NCBI GenBank assembly: GCA_033439765.1
Contig: JAULSN010000009.1
Location: 1,054,001 to 1,118,000 of the forward strand
Source of the DNA: Lasiosphaeria ovina
Lineage: Eukaryota > Ascomycota > Sordariomycetes > Sordariales > Lasiosphaeriaceae
Direction: 5' to 3'
DNA: 64,000 nucleotides
The notes below the pieces were generated by a model. That model did not search any database. It was given only the letters and a program-made list of their open reading frames with translations, and was not told the origin of the DNA. A program made the position numbers and the translations under genes. Below, piece by piece: positions 29,805 through 39,829 of this stretch (the first letter of the stretch is position 1; the number at the start of each line of letters is the position of its first letter).

Positions 29805-32384
29805 GAAGATAAAAGTGACAGGCATATGACATCGGATGGGTGGGTTGCAGAAAAAGGGATGGTTTATGATCATGGCGTCTGGAACGGGAAGGAACTAGGA
29901 ATGGAAACTGCGCCATTCTTCCAATCCTTCCCATTTATTTTGTATGTAAGCCGGGTAACCGTTTTCTCGGCAGGGCGAGTGGGACGAGTAGGACGCCATC
30001 AGCGGGCTCGAGTGCGCGGGCACGGTGGCGGCATGTCCGGGCGGCGAGGTGGCCGTGGGTAGCACGGTCGTCGGCGTTATGGGCGGCATGGGCCGCAGCC
30101 GCCTAGCAACCCGCCTATTGACCCGGCGCTGTACTCGGCGTCGGTGTTGACAATTATTGTTGCTACTGTCGCTATTATTAGTATTATTGCGGCTGCCTCT
30201 GATGATGGTGCTAGGTCTAGGCCTGCAGGCCGTGCGAGTGCCACGGCTAGCGGCGGCAGCAGCGACAGGGGCCGCGACGACAGCTGCGATGATGCCACGG
30301 CCGTCGCGCTGGTTCCAATGCCAAGGCACCATGGTCTGCAAGCCCCGACTCCATCTGTGCCATGACTGTCGACGCCAAAGAGAATCCTCGTCGCCGGATC
30401 CGAGCAGGACCATGCCATCGCCGGCCGCGGCTCTCATCGCTCGCCGCGAGACTCCGTCTGCTGTGTCGGCCTCGGACACGACCAAGACATACTGCACGGA
30501 TCATAACAAGGTATCGTCACCTGCCTTGGTTGTCTGAAAGGTTGGGCTGCGGGGGTTCGCTGTCAATCATAAACTGGGCACGCTCGCAGTCCCGGGCATG
30601 CTTCAGCGAATGGCCGCACCGGAGCGCCGAGCGGACCTTCCAAGTTGGTTTCTCCGTCCAAATTTTTCGACCAGCGTCTGGCCGCGCGAGCCGGCGCTCG
30701 ACATCAGCCGCTGGTCTTGCAACATATGGTGTCTTGGGAGATGCTTAAAGCTCCAGCAGCTGTTCCAAGCTTTGACGGCTGAGTTGGCCAAGCCCAAAGC
30801 CGGGCTTCTGTTCATATTTTGCACTTGTTATTTCGGCTCCAAAACATTACAATATAAGAATTGCCCTGATACCAGAGCTCGAGACGGTTGGTGTGCATGG
30901 ATCCAGTCAGTCTAATTATAAATGTTACAGCTGGTGTTTAGGCCTCTTAGCAGACCGCAAGGGATTCTCACAGTCGTTGCCGGGAGTGGAGGCGCGGACC
31001 CGGTTACGCGCGCTTCCGCTTGGCCGGCTGGGGGAGCTGCGTATTGCGTATCCGGTAATCCGCGCCTCTTATTATCACAGAACCGAAAATCCCAGCAAGA
31101 CAATAAATGGCCTCCAGGGCGGGGTGTCGCTGGGCCCGTTGCCCGGGGGCGCCTCGGTCTGGATGATGAGGTTGAGCATGTCGGCGACCAGGTTCATGTA
31201 GCGCGTGGGGACCTTGTGGATGAAGGCGGCGATCGTGCGCCTCGGCAGCCGCGACGGGATCATAGAGATGATGCTGGCCGTGTACCGCCGCAGCCACGGC
31301 TGCACCTCGGACAGGCGGCCGACGGGGTCGATGTCGACCTCGAAGGAGAGCTGGCCGTGGCCCGGCGTGCTCGGCCGCGAGCCGCCGACGGCAAAGGCGT
31401 CGGTTCGGTGACGGCGTTGCTGAACAGGTTCAGCGCGACGAAGCACGCCTGGAGCCCGGGGCTCATCTGCGCCGTCGGCGTCCTCCTGGGGTCGTCGTGG
31501 CCGGCCAGCACCTCGTCGCAGCTCAGAGATCACGTTCCTCCTACATGAGCGCTCCACCGTTGTTGAGCCGCTCTGCATTGGGCAGCAGCAGTGGGCCAAG
31601 ATCACTGGAAAACTAAACAGCTCGCAACTCTGTGCCTGGATGTCTTTCTCCGTTTCAGGAAGCAAGCTCTTCGTCGTTCCGTGGAGCAGGCGGGGGCCAA
31701 GGGAGCTCGGGAGCTCGGTGTCATTTCGGATCACATCCCCACAAACCTCGCGGTCAAACCACTCGACGGAAACCCCAGGAGTCATGACCGCCTTACTCCG
31801 GTAATTCCGGCTGCTGTAGCAAGGGGCAAGCCAGCCTTGCCAATGGTGTTGCAACAGACGCCCCAAAGAGGAAAGATGTACTTTACCGAGGCTCGGCATA
31901 CGCAGCATTCTCGAGCAGCGTCGTCGGCTTGGTGCATCCGACAAATTTGCCCCCTTGCTTGCCCCCTTGCTAGCCCCGTCGTTTCCCCGCCGAAGCTGTG
32001 GGAGTGGACGGAGAAGGAGCTTGAGGGTCAGACACTCCAAATACTAGGCAGTGTTGCTAACATGGTGCCTGAACGTTAGATAAATTGACGGCGAGGAAGA
32101 TCGCTGGATGCGCGCTGTCAAGGAACAGCTGTGTGCAGGTGCAGGTGCAGGTGTGCTGGCGAATCCGGGAAGTCGACCATCTGATGACGCATCGACTGGA
32201 CTGTTGTTGCTGAAGATTATTTCCTTGCAGGTGTGCTGGGGTGGTGGTGCCCGAGGCGGCAAGGCCTTGGGACCTTAGAGCACAGTGCGGGCGTGTGTGC
32301 GCTCTCTGGACTCTGGCGAATCCGGCTCTGCTTGATCCATCGCGGTTCGTCCGCTTCCAAACTTACGCGTCAGCGCACACTGAC
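29805..32384. other. About 2.6 kb patchwork without identified genes
   Basis: The minus strand at 31130-31380 carries a convincing but unnamed piece (VDIDPVGRLSEVQPWLRRYT, RTIAAFIHKVPTRYMNLVAD, NLIIQTEAPPGN), preceded in another frame by QMSPGLQACFVALNLFSNAV. 30540-30700 minus (TWKVRSALRCGHSLKHARDC) may be another. No repeats are seen. Confidence 0.3.
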
Positions 32385-32563
32385 CAGGTCCGCCGCGTGC
32401 TCGAGGGCGGCGCCGGCGTTGCGTGCCAGTCGGGCGGCTTCAGCCCCGCCCACGGCATCCTGCTGTGCGCCAACGAGGTGCGCGACCGCGGCCACCTCGA
32501 GGACACGCTCGCCCACGAGATGGTCCACGCCTGGGACCACCTGCGGTGGCAGGTCGACTGGTT
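32385..32563 (+). pseudogene. ATP23 mitochondrial inner-membrane metalloprotease fragment
   Basis: [43 protein letters not shown]. The zinc-binding HEMVH followed by AWDHLRW and the ILLCANE strand are specific to ATP23, which processes Atp6 and assists F1Fo ATP synthase assembly in the intermembrane space. The catalytic motif is intact, but the first exon(s) and the Cys-rich tail are missing. Translation continues into antisense sequence of another gene and stops ([11 protein letters not shown]). Confidence 0.85.
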
Positions 32564-32564
32564 C

Positions 32565-32653
32565 GCCCAGGGCCCGTCAAAGAACTTGCCGTCGTAATGG
32601 TTGTCCACCAGGCCGCCGACGAAGCCCAGCTCGGCGACGGCACGCTCCCACCA
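32565..32653 (-). pseudogene. Amidohydrolase/decarboxylase-like fragment
   Basis: Minus strand reads [31 protein letters not shown]. The LGFVGALVDNHxDGKFYDD stretch occurs in fungal amidohydrolase-2 family decarboxylases as I remember them. Only about 30 codons. It joins the sense ATP23 fragment end to end. Confidence 0.45.
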
Positions 32654-33369
32654 AAAAGACTCGGCAACTCACCTCCAAAACCCATCAGCAGACATTCATC
32701 GTTAATACCACAACACTCTACCAGCAACCACGATGCGGCCTCTCGCTCGCTGCTGCCAAGTGGTTTTTCATTGGACGCATATTTGGAAGCGGCAGCGGCA
32801 GCCACGACGGCGCCTCCCTCGGCGGCGGGCTCGGCTTCTCGCCCATCTTGGCCACCTTAGGACTTTACACTGAACGAGGGCGACCAGTCGGGCCTTCCGT
32901 GGGGCGGCTTCAACGTCGAGGATCTTGGTGAGAGGCTCCTCAAAGCCGGCCGGCTGCCGCCGTTGGAGTGCTCTGCCGGCAGGGACTGGCGGGAGCGACT
33001 ATTCATGCTCGGATCCCGCGCCATTGACATCATGGCAATGGCCGTGCCCGAGTGCGCTCCTCGCGCGCGTCATAGAGCTTCCATCACCGAGCGCGGCTGA
33101 CCAAGTTCCCGTTAGCGTCTTGCCACCGGCGAATCCGCCCAATCTTGATCTCAGCATCTTCGTCGAGCTTGGCCCACGCCTGTACGAGCAGCGGCAGCAC
33201 AGAGGCCAGATGGACGCTATGCTCGACTACTGGCACCTGAAGCAAGCGCTCGCGTGCCTCGTCACTGGCGGCCGCGAGTGGACAATAGCATGCGCGTACC
33301 AGGCGCGGCAGGTGCCGGGCGACCGGCGTCGCGCTGAGTTACGTCTGAAGGCAGTGCACGGATAGCCCG
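32654..33369. other. Unidentified protein-like pieces
   Basis: Plus 32855-33060 reads DFTLNEGDQSGLPWGGFNVE, LKAGRLPPLECSAGRDWRER and MLGSRAIDIMAMAVPE. Minus 33100-33310 reads LVQAWAKLDEDAEIKIGRIR and RWQDANGNLVSRAR. Families not recognised. Confidence 0.3.
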
Positions 33370-33600
33370 GATACGACCGACTACAGCCGAGTTGATCACC
33401 CGGAAGCCAGGCTCTCTTCTTGAGCGGCCGGGTCCGGCGGGTGGTCTTCACCGGCCGGTTCCCCTGCAGGCGGGCCGTCCTCGCCGGCCTGCAGTTGGTC
33501 CGGAGGGTCATCTTGAGCCCCGGGACCGCCAACATAAATAACATCCTCAGCCTCATCTTCGCATCCATTGTCATCGCGAACACCTTACAGCCGTATGCCC

Positions 33601-34065
33601 TCAGGTGAGCCTAGTGCAGGAGACGTGCTGAGCCCGGTATGCCGTCTTGAGCGGCGATGTAGGTGTAGAGGACTTCGTACGGGCATCTCCAGTCAGTGCC
33701 CTGCCGTAGAGTCCGGTTGTACAGGTAGACTGCTGCGTGGATGCGTGGATGATTCGGGGCCAGAGGTAGGCCGGGAGCCGGGCGTGCGCCCGCATAGCCC
33801 GGGCTTTGACCTTGATGATGCCGTTAGACCTTTCTGCGCCTCCGTTCTGTGCCGGCGTGTCGGGTGCTGAGGGCCTCAACTGTATGAAGCGCACGGCGAG
33901 CTCATTAGTCACCCTACTGCTCACCGACAGCTCGTTATCGCTCTCAAAGATCTTTGGCACGAGATTGTATTGATGCTTCAGCACCCCGAGGAAGTACTGA
34001 ATGGCTGGAAGGATGACTTCGTCAATGGTCTTCCCTTTCATCGTGACGGACGAGGAAGATATAGC
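33601..34065 (-). pseudogene. Copia integrase, catalytic and C-terminal part
   Basis: Minus frame reads GKTIDEVILPAIQYFLGVLK, PKIFESDNELS, SAPDTPAQNGGAERSNGIIK, ARLPAYLWP. The second catalytic Asp (ESDNE) and the Glu of AERSNG are both present, as in rve-domain integrases of copia elements. It continues into the linker (GGPGAQDDPPDQLQAGEDGP) down to a stop near 33395. The first catalytic Asp region lies on the far side of the GNAT insert. No longer functional as a whole. Confidence 0.8.
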
Positions 34066-34103
34066 CGGTAAAACGCTCCCTAAACATCATGGTTCTATTA
34101 TCA

Positions 34104-34749
34104 TCAGTGCTCGATCAAGCCCCTAAGCTTCGCGTCGGGATTCCACAGCTGCACGTCCTCGCAGCGCCACCCGGCCGCCTCGGCCTGGGCCAGCCTCAAA
34201 ATGGCCCCGACGCCCTCGACCAGGTACGAGCTGCTGCTGCTGCTGCTACTGCTGTCGGCCTCGTCGCGCTCGTCCTCGACCACCAGCCGCAGGATGTTGA
34301 GCAGGTTGCCCTCCTTGTAGTACCACCGCGTCCACAGCGCCCAGATGCGCCGCCCCGGGCTGCCGTACACGGCCCCGCGCACCTTCGGCAGCATCTGCCC
34401 GCTGAACACGCGGCCCATGATGAACTTCTCGCGCGCCATGTGCCACATCATCGTCTCGGCGTCGGGCGCCAGCGCCACGCACTTCCTGCCGCCGGCCCCT
34501 GCGCGGCGCGCCAGCTTCGCCCGCAGCAGCCGCTCGTCGACGGCACACAGCTCCGCGATCTCGTCGGCATCCGTGATGGGCCGCAATACCGTGTTGTTGG
34601 TCTCTGCAGCCGCAGGAGCAGAGGGCGGAAACGTCGCGTGGCTGCTCTCAAACGGCGCCCAGCCGCGGCGCGCATAGAACGACTTGCCAATGTCGCTGTA
34701 CAGCACCGAGAAGAGGACGTGGCGGCCGTCGTCCCACCCCGCGACCTTG

Positions 34750-34802
<53 letters not shown>

Positions 34803-34975
34803 CTTGCCGTCGACCTGCCACCACCGCAGCGCCTTGCCCACCTCCTGCATCATGCGGCCAGCGTAGCCGCGGCCGCGGAAGCGCGGGTTGGTGAAGACGG
34901 AACCGAGGCCGTGGGCGACGCCGTCCTCGACCACAACAACCTGACCACCTTCCCGAGAAACAGTGCCGTCGGCGA
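34104..34975 (-). pseudogene. LYC1-like GNAT acetyltransferase segment inside the copia integrase
   Basis: About 290 uninterrupted codons. They begin at ALVADGTVSREGGQVVVVED, then GVAHGLGSVFTNPRFRGRGY, AGRMMQEVGKALRWWQ, a 17-residue poly-Asp from a trinucleotide run (34757-34801), SVLYSDIGKSFYARRGW, LRPITDADEIAELCAVDE, MMWHMAREKFIMGRVFSG, WALWTRWYYKEGNLLNILRL and a poly-Ser run. The end is WRCEDVQLWNPDAKL then a stop at 34104. The R-x-x-G-x-G/A acetyl-CoA loop (RFRGRGYA) and the overall layout match fungal lysine acetyltransferase LYC1-like proteins. The N-terminal strand and the C-terminal 40-50 residues usual in the family are missing. Copia integrase flanks it on both sides (VETEEINGAP before, ERFTGYIFLVRHDEKGKTID after). 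It is open but has no ATG of its own at a sensible place, so it is called a truncated, captured gene. Confidence 0.75.
34757..34802. repeat. (GTC)n trinucleotide run
   Basis: Uninterrupted GTC triplets that encode poly-Asp in the minus-strand acetyltransferase frame. Confidence 0.95.
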
Positions 34976-34984
34976 CAAGGGCGC

Positions 34985-35235
34985 GCCGTTGATCTCCTCG
35001 GTTTCCACATCCATGAAATCGATCGCCCAGACATCGCCAGGCAGGTGTAGGTCCTTTGGCGCTCTGCTCACATCCTCTGTGATCTTTAAGACGAGACGGC
35101 ACAGGCATCGCATTCAACGGTTGTAGGGCCCTTCATGAACGTCATTTGAAGCTTCACTCCCTTGGAGTGGCTAGCCAGTTTCCTGAGTGCAGCGGGCCCG
35201 GGATGACCGAGCCTGAGGTGCCAAAGGTCACCGTT
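34985..35235 (-). pseudogene. Copia GAG-pre-integrase and start of integrase
   Basis: Minus strand reads LWHLRLGHPGPAALRKLASH, SKGVKLQ, CDACAVS with a frameshift, then SRAPKDLHLPGDVWAIDFMD, VETEEINGAP. WHxRLGHPG and the C-x2-C zinc-binding pair are the pre-integrase hallmarks. VWAIDFMD supplies the first catalytic Asp of the integrase. It ends exactly where acetyltransferase sequence begins. Confidence 0.8.
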
Positions 35236-35539
35236 GCTGGCGAGGGGCTCTCGCTCAGTGCGGCTGTTGTAGCGGCGATGATAGTGACGAAGGCTACGTT
35301 GCAGACCGAAGGTAGGTCCTCAATGACGAATTGGCCGTATTTGTCAGTAAGCTCGGCCACCACGGTTTCATCCTGCCTATACAGTTGATTGTGGGGGGCT
35401 CTGTTGTTCCAGAAGTAGCCTCTCTTTCGTAGCTGCCGAAGTAACACTAGGTTATACATAAAGCCCTCGTAGAAGGCTATGCCGCGAAGCTTCATGATGC
35501 TTTTCCGGCCGGCGGCTTGTACTTCGACGTCAACGAGCA

Positions 35540-35690
35540 TAGAAGCACCAGCAACATCATCACCACCACCACTACTAGTAGTAATATCACCACCACCACT
35601 ACCAGCAGCAGAAGCACCAGCACCAGCACCAGCACCAGCAACAGCAGCAACAGCAACAGCAGCAACAACGGGCCTCTCAGCAGAAGCATC
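35540..35690. repeat. Trinucleotide-rich stretch (ACC/AGC)
   Basis: Interrupted runs of CAC/ACC then AGCACC and AGCAAC units inside the copia protease to pre-integrase spacer. Low-complexity expansion within the dead element. Confidence 0.75.
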
Positions 35691-35839
35691 CGCCGCAGCC
35701 GCCGCCTGGGGAACGTTTGCGGCGACGGCCCTGGATATGGCTGTCGAGTTTGGCCGCTGGCTCTGGGGCGTCCACACCATCAGCTCCGCCGCCGACGTCT
35801 CCGTAGTCAAGTATGGCTACAGTGGTCTCCCCGGCGTAC

Positions 35840-35990
35840 ACGCATTCATCGCGAGGCGCGGCCCGGTAGTTGTGAGAGCGAGCTAGGCTGTTGAAGATGT
35901 GGATTGTGGTGCCTGAGTCGAGAATGGCTGAGTTGTGAAGGGGATATAGCCCTGTTGAGAATGCTCCCTTCTGCAGGCCTCCCTTCATGA
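35840..35990 (-). pseudogene. Copia aspartic protease
   Basis: Minus strand reads STGLYPLHNSAILDSGTTIH, IFNSLARSHNYRAA, VYAGETTVAILDYGDV. AILDSGTTIHI is the D-S-G active-site motif of retrotransposon proteases, which cleave the Gag-Pol precursor. Downstream the frame runs into a low-complexity stretch (35540-35690). Confidence 0.8.
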
Positions 35991-36185
35991 CTAGGAATGA
36001 CGCCTTGGTGACCTTTGCTGAGCCGGCTAGTCAGCTTGGCTGCCTGTTGTTTTTCCCGCCTCTTCTGACTTCCTCTATGATCTTCTTGAGGCCCTCGTCA
36101 TTCTTCAGGCTCGCTTCGAGACGAGTCCCTGAATGAGGGGGTTAGGCCTAAACTACTCGCTGGCCAGCTCCGGGAACACATAGAA

Positions 36186-37042
36186 GCATGTAGCTACATC
36201 GTGACCCCCGAACGCACACGCCCTGCAACGGCCCTCAGCGGCGTTGTCAGTGCTACGTTGTCTCTTTACGCTGTCGGTTGATGTGCTTCTTTCCCGGGTG
36301 TTGTTGTTTTCCGGCCCGGGTTGAACCCACTATCCCGGCCCCGGCTTCTGTGTGTGAGGGTCCCTGCGAGGACCTCGGCTTCCTTCGTGACCCGAAAGGT
36401 TGTGCTCCAGGCGTTGAGAGCCTTTACCTCTTCCTATGCGGTGGCGGCGATCAGGTCCCGGAACCATGTAGCTGCCGTGAGGGCCTCGGGCATGTTGTGC
36501 GCGCGAGCCTTCGTCATCAAGTGGTTCCATTCGGTCACCCACTGCACCAGCTTCTTGTTCCATTTGGTGATCACGGCGTAGTGGTTCCTCAGCAATACTT
36601 CGTAGCCTCTATCGAGTACCTGCACGGCGGGGGCACTGATGCTCTTGAGGTTGCTATACCACTGCTGTATGTCCCTGACCCACGTCTCCAGCGCTCCCAT
36701 GCCGTGTGTGTATTCTTTCCAGTTCTTGAAGTCAAGCACGTACCGGCGGTAATCGTCGTCGTCGAACACGGCACGGTTCGCTACCGCGAGCTGTCGTGGG
36801 TGATGAACCACCGGTACGGCGTCGGAGTAGTCGGTGACGACCGGGGCCGCAGGCCTGAGTGGCGGCGGCATCGGCAGCCACGGTTGTTGAGCGTGGTCGA
36901 CGAATTCCCAGATCATTAGGTCCCTAGCCTTGGACCTGAATGACGCGGACCAGTCCGGCCAGTCCCTGGGGCCGTTGAAGGTCGTGTCTGTTGATATGGT
37001 GATGTTGTTGCGCGGGCTAATGGTCGAATGTAACGGTGGCAC
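36186..37042 (-). pseudogene. Copia Gag with CCHC zinc knuckle
   Basis: Minus frame (about 200 codons) includes FNGPRDWPDWSASFRSKARD, MIWEFVD, LETWVRDIQQWYSNLKSISA, WNKKLVQWVTEWNHLMTKAR and MPEALTAATWFRDLIAA, the usual copia Gag helical domain. After a frame change, 36227-36186 encodes C-R-A-C-A-F-G-G-H-D-V-A-T-C, a perfect C-x2-C-x4-H-x4-C zinc knuckle for RNA binding. No in-frame ATG is found at the 5' end before a TGA, so the start is lost. Confidence 0.8.
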
Positions 37043-37181
37043 AGGACGGAAGGGCAGGATCTGGTCGATGCAGGTATGTTGATGCGTGTTGGAATGCGTA
37101 TAGCTTCAATCGCGCAGTGATTTGAGCGTTGTAGCGATTGAGAGCGCAACTCGGCTGCGTTGCGCGTATTCAGACAGTTAA

Positions 37182-37314
37182 TTGTCACATACAACTTAAT
37201 GAGGGCAAAAGAGTGGACGCGGCTTACATTGCCTAGGCCGTAGGTGGTCTAGCATATACGCCACCTGCGCCCACTTGTGGCTCAAATGCGGCTCAAATGC
37301 GGCTTCTTCCGACA
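37182..37314 (-). repeat. 5' LTR remnant of the copia element (fragment 2)
   Basis: In minus orientation the LTR ends GTTGTATGTGACA at 37182, next to the leader of gag. The other terminus of this LTR type is TGTCACATACAAC, giving the inverted TGT...ACA ends of an LTR. Its outer part is replaced by R1 copy f at 37315. Confidence 0.75.
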
Positions 37315-37560
37315 GAACGTGGTGGCGGCCGTTGTCAAAAAAAAGCAATCATGTCGTCGAGTTCCTCTTCGGCCCAGGCCCCCCTGAGAGCACTTGGTCA
37401 AAATCCGCTCTGCCGTTGACCAGAAACTGGATCTGGATGTGGCACCGCCCGAGGATGGCTTGGTGGGCTCTTAGGGGGGCGGGGACGGGGCAGGAATGCA
37501 CTAATTTTCTTCTTGGCCTGTTTCTGTCTGCGTACGGCCTTGCTGTCTGTCGCTGCCAGC
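37315..37560 (+). repeat. R1 copy f
   Basis: AACGTGGTGGCGGCCGTTGT, CAATCATGTCGTCGAGTTCC, CTTGGTCAAAATCCGCTCTG, GATCTGGATGTGGCACCGCC, GAATGCACTAATTTTCTTCT, then GTCTGTCGCTGCCAGCTTGG. This is one of the most complete R1 copies. Confidence 0.85.
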
Positions 37561-38060
37561 TTGGGGGCAAGGCTCCAGCGAGGTGCTTCCTAAGCTACGT
37601 AGCGCTCCCAAACCTGGAACTTGACCGTAATAAGGGGGTAATTGTGGTAAGGGTAAAGCTAATATCCGACAATAAACCTTCGGTTGCAAACCTAAGGAGA
37701 AGTAAAAGTAGAAAGGTCGCGCAAAAGGCTTGTTGCTATCAGAAGCTACAGCACGCAAAGCAGTCAAGAATGAGGGTATTCCAAGTGTGTGTATTCAGTG
37801 ATGTGTAGAGGAAAAGAAAGGCCTGCGTGCCCGGGTCGGGGACCTGTGTTGACCCTGTGGAAAAGGCGGTCAAATTAGGTGCCCTGTGCAGGCCCTGCCC
37901 GATCGCTCTGAACCATTCCAAAAGTAGTATGGCCTTTCTGACAGTTGCTCCTTCAAATTAAGTTTCTTTCTTTTTTCGAGATTGTGTAGGCTGTTGATGC
38001 GCGATTCCAGAAACGGGATTTCGGGTCTCTAGATGCGGTACCTGTCGGGTCACTAACGGG
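37560..38060 (+). repeat. R4 dispersed repeat, copy 1
   Basis: GGCAAGGCTCCAGCGAGGTG, CGCTCCCAAACCTGGAACTT, AAACCTAAGGAGAAGTAAAA, GGTCGCGCAAAAGGCTTGTT, then after an insertion CCTTCAAATTAAGTTTCTTT, TTTCGAGATTGTGTAGGCTG, GATGCGCGATTCCAGAAACG. Matches 42800-43240 on the minus strand. R4 always follows R1 here, so the two may be parts of one larger element. Confidence 0.8.
37738..37943. mobile_element. 206-bp insertion with 6-bp target duplication inside R4
   Basis: GTTGCT occurs at 37732-37737 and 37944-37949. The R4 copy on the minus strand near 43145-43165 reads GGCTTGTTGCTCCTTCAAAT without interruption, i.e. the empty site. Insert ends are ATCAGAAGCTAC and GGCCTTTCTGACA, giving only a short TCAGAA/TTCTGA inverted match. 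No coding capacity. It is a MITE-like element by inference. Confidence 0.65.
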
Positions 38061-38130
38061 GCTACCAGCTTAGATTATTTCCTCTACGTCTTGCTGTCTG
38101 TACCAAGAACGTAGCGGCCGATGTCCAAAA
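38060..38130 (+). repeat. R1 copy g (short)
   Basis: CTACCAGCTTAGATTATTTC, TCTACGTCTTGCTGTCTGTA, CCAAGAACGTAGCGGCCG. Same junction as in copy d at 22965 but opposite orientation. Confidence 0.7.
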
Positions 38131-38667
38131 AAGCAGAATCATCACGTATGGCCCCAAGAGTCGCCAGGTCAATATGTATTGAAATTGACGTGGATTTGGG
38201 TAGCTCGGTCCAGTACGACGCAAGAACTCTCTAATAAATGCCTGGCCAAAGTATTCAGCCTTCCTGAAGAAAATCACACTCCCGGCCATTTTCGTCAACC
38301 AATGACAATGTTTCGTAGTTACCGTTGGACCCTAAAAGGTAGAGAAAATCAGCTTTCAAGAGCTGGGCAGCCACGCAGCTGGGGCAAGGTCTTCATTACT
38401 AATAATCTCTTCTATAATGGCCGGTACCTGTGAACCCTTCCCTCTCACGATGATGCAGAAGAAAGCCGAGATGAAGCAGTTCCGCGGCCGCACGCTCCGG
38501 TGGAAGGGCCTTTTGGAGAAGCTGTGGGGCGGCCCGGACAACCCGGCCCGGCGCCGGCGCCAGGGACGAAAGGATAGCAGCAGCAGCAGCTCTGGTGGCA
38601 GCAGCAACTCTGGTTGAAGACGACAACGACGACGATGTGATGTCGCGAAGGAGCAGGACGTGTTTGT

Positions 38668-38922
38668 TTCCATTCGTGTCTGTGTCTGGGTCTGTTGCAG
38701 GAGGGAGCCACTCATCCGTGCATCTACTGAAGGATGCAAAAAAGCCAGTCGCTCATTTGTGTCTCTGTTGCAGGAGGAAGTCACTCATTCATGTATCTAT
38801 TACAGGATAACAAAGTCAGTCGCTCATTCGTGTCTCTGTTGCAGGAGGAAGTCACTCATTCATGTATCTATTGCAGGATAACAAAGTCAGTCGCTCATTC
38901 GTGTCTGTGTCTATTACAGTTG
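38668..38922. repeat. 71-bp tandem repeat
   Basis: TTGCAGGAGG(A/G)AG(T/C)CACTC starts at 38695, 38768 and 38839, each followed by CAGTCGCTCATT(C/T)GTGTCTC. Three full units plus partial ends. Confidence 0.9.
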
Positions 38923-38938
38923 CCAGTGCCAGTCCTTT

Positions 38939-38990
38939 CGAGCGCAGCGAGCAGCCCGCCGCAGGCGCCCCCGGAGGGCCGCGGGAGGCA
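38939..38990 (+). repeat. R3 copy
   Basis: CGAGCGCAGCGAGCAGCCCG to GGGAGGCA, followed by CCGTTCAGCGACCCCTTCCT as at 10020 (minus). Confidence 0.85.
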
Positions 38991-39035
38991 CCGTTCAGCG
39001 ACCCCTTCCTGACTTGCCAGGTAGCTTAATTTATA

Positions 39036-39077
39036 AGTACTCTTTTGCCCTTATTATGCATACCGTTGTATGTGACA
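39036..39077 (+). repeat. Copia LTR end (fragment 3)
   Basis: AGTACTCTTTTGCCCTTATT, then CATACCGTTGTATGTGACA, the reverse complement of the LTR terminus at 25546 and 37182. A solo LTR end in plus orientation. Confidence 0.75.
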
Positions 39078-39153
39078 ACTCTTGGGCCATGCGTGATGAT
39101 TCTGCTTTTTTGAAGGGGATGTGGACCTTGGACGGTTCTAAATATGGAGCGTG

Positions 39154-39238
39154 AAGAGAGAGAGAGAGAGAGAGAGAAAGAGAAAGAGAGAGAAAGAGAG
39201 AGAGAGAAAGAGAGAGAGAGAAAGAGAGAGAGAGAGAA
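39154..39238. repeat. (GA)n/(GAAA)n microsatellite
   Basis: Purine run of GAGAGA interspersed with GAAAGA. Long frames on both strands here are compositional artefacts. Confidence 0.95.
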
Positions 39239-39829
39239 GAGTCGGCGGGCTGCTTCTACGAGCCTCGACGCGCAGGCTAATAAGGCACCTTACCTTATCT
39301 TTGGCAGGTCGGTGTGGCGAGGGGCATGGAAGCCCAGGTGAGGGGCATGGAAGCCCAGGTGAGGGGGGCTGATGGGGAGGAGCCTGCGGGCAGCCAGTGA
39401 CATCTCCTTTCAAGGGCCAACACTGTGGTTATCATTGTGGCTTTACTTCGGCGAGAGGGGCAGAAGCTGCGCGGGCGGCATTGGGCTTGTGTCTAAGCTG
39501 GTTGGCTGGCTGAGGTTGAGGGAAGCAGAGCCAGCCTATGGAGGAGCTCGAGGAAATGGACGGAAGTGAGGTGGAGGAGACGGAGGATGCGACGAAGCAG
39601 CCCCCCTCTCAGTGATTGGCTAGGTCGCTTGTTTGTCCGTATCCTCACTACTTAACTTACTTTTCAAGACACGTACATAATGATAAGTTGGAAAGGGTAC
39701 CGAATCATGTATCCGGATCTGAGTAAAGCGACAAGCATAGTAATTAATTAGTGGTCACTTTCAGCTGGGCCAGATATCTCTCCGTCCTTTTCTTTTCTGT
39801 GTGTTGTTCCGCCGAGGCGGCGGAGTCTG

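Larger units (their letters stand above)
33370..37314 (-). mobile_element. Decayed Ty1/copia LTR retrotransposon, 5' half, with captured gene
   Basis: On the minus strand from 37314 downward: LTR (37182-37314), untranslated leader, gag, CCHC zinc knuckle, protease, GAG-pre-integrase, integrase and the acidic/Pro-rich integrase-RT linker (to about 33370). Protease-integrase order before RT marks copia, not gypsy. RT, RNase H and the 3' LTR are absent because the sequence changes at about 33370. Frames shift several times. The integrase is split by an acetyltransferase gene segment at 34104-34975. Confidence 0.85.

Noticed and set aside
39144..39413. Glu/Arg-rich (plus) and Ser/Leu-rich (minus) frames
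   Set aside because: They are translations of a GA microsatellite.
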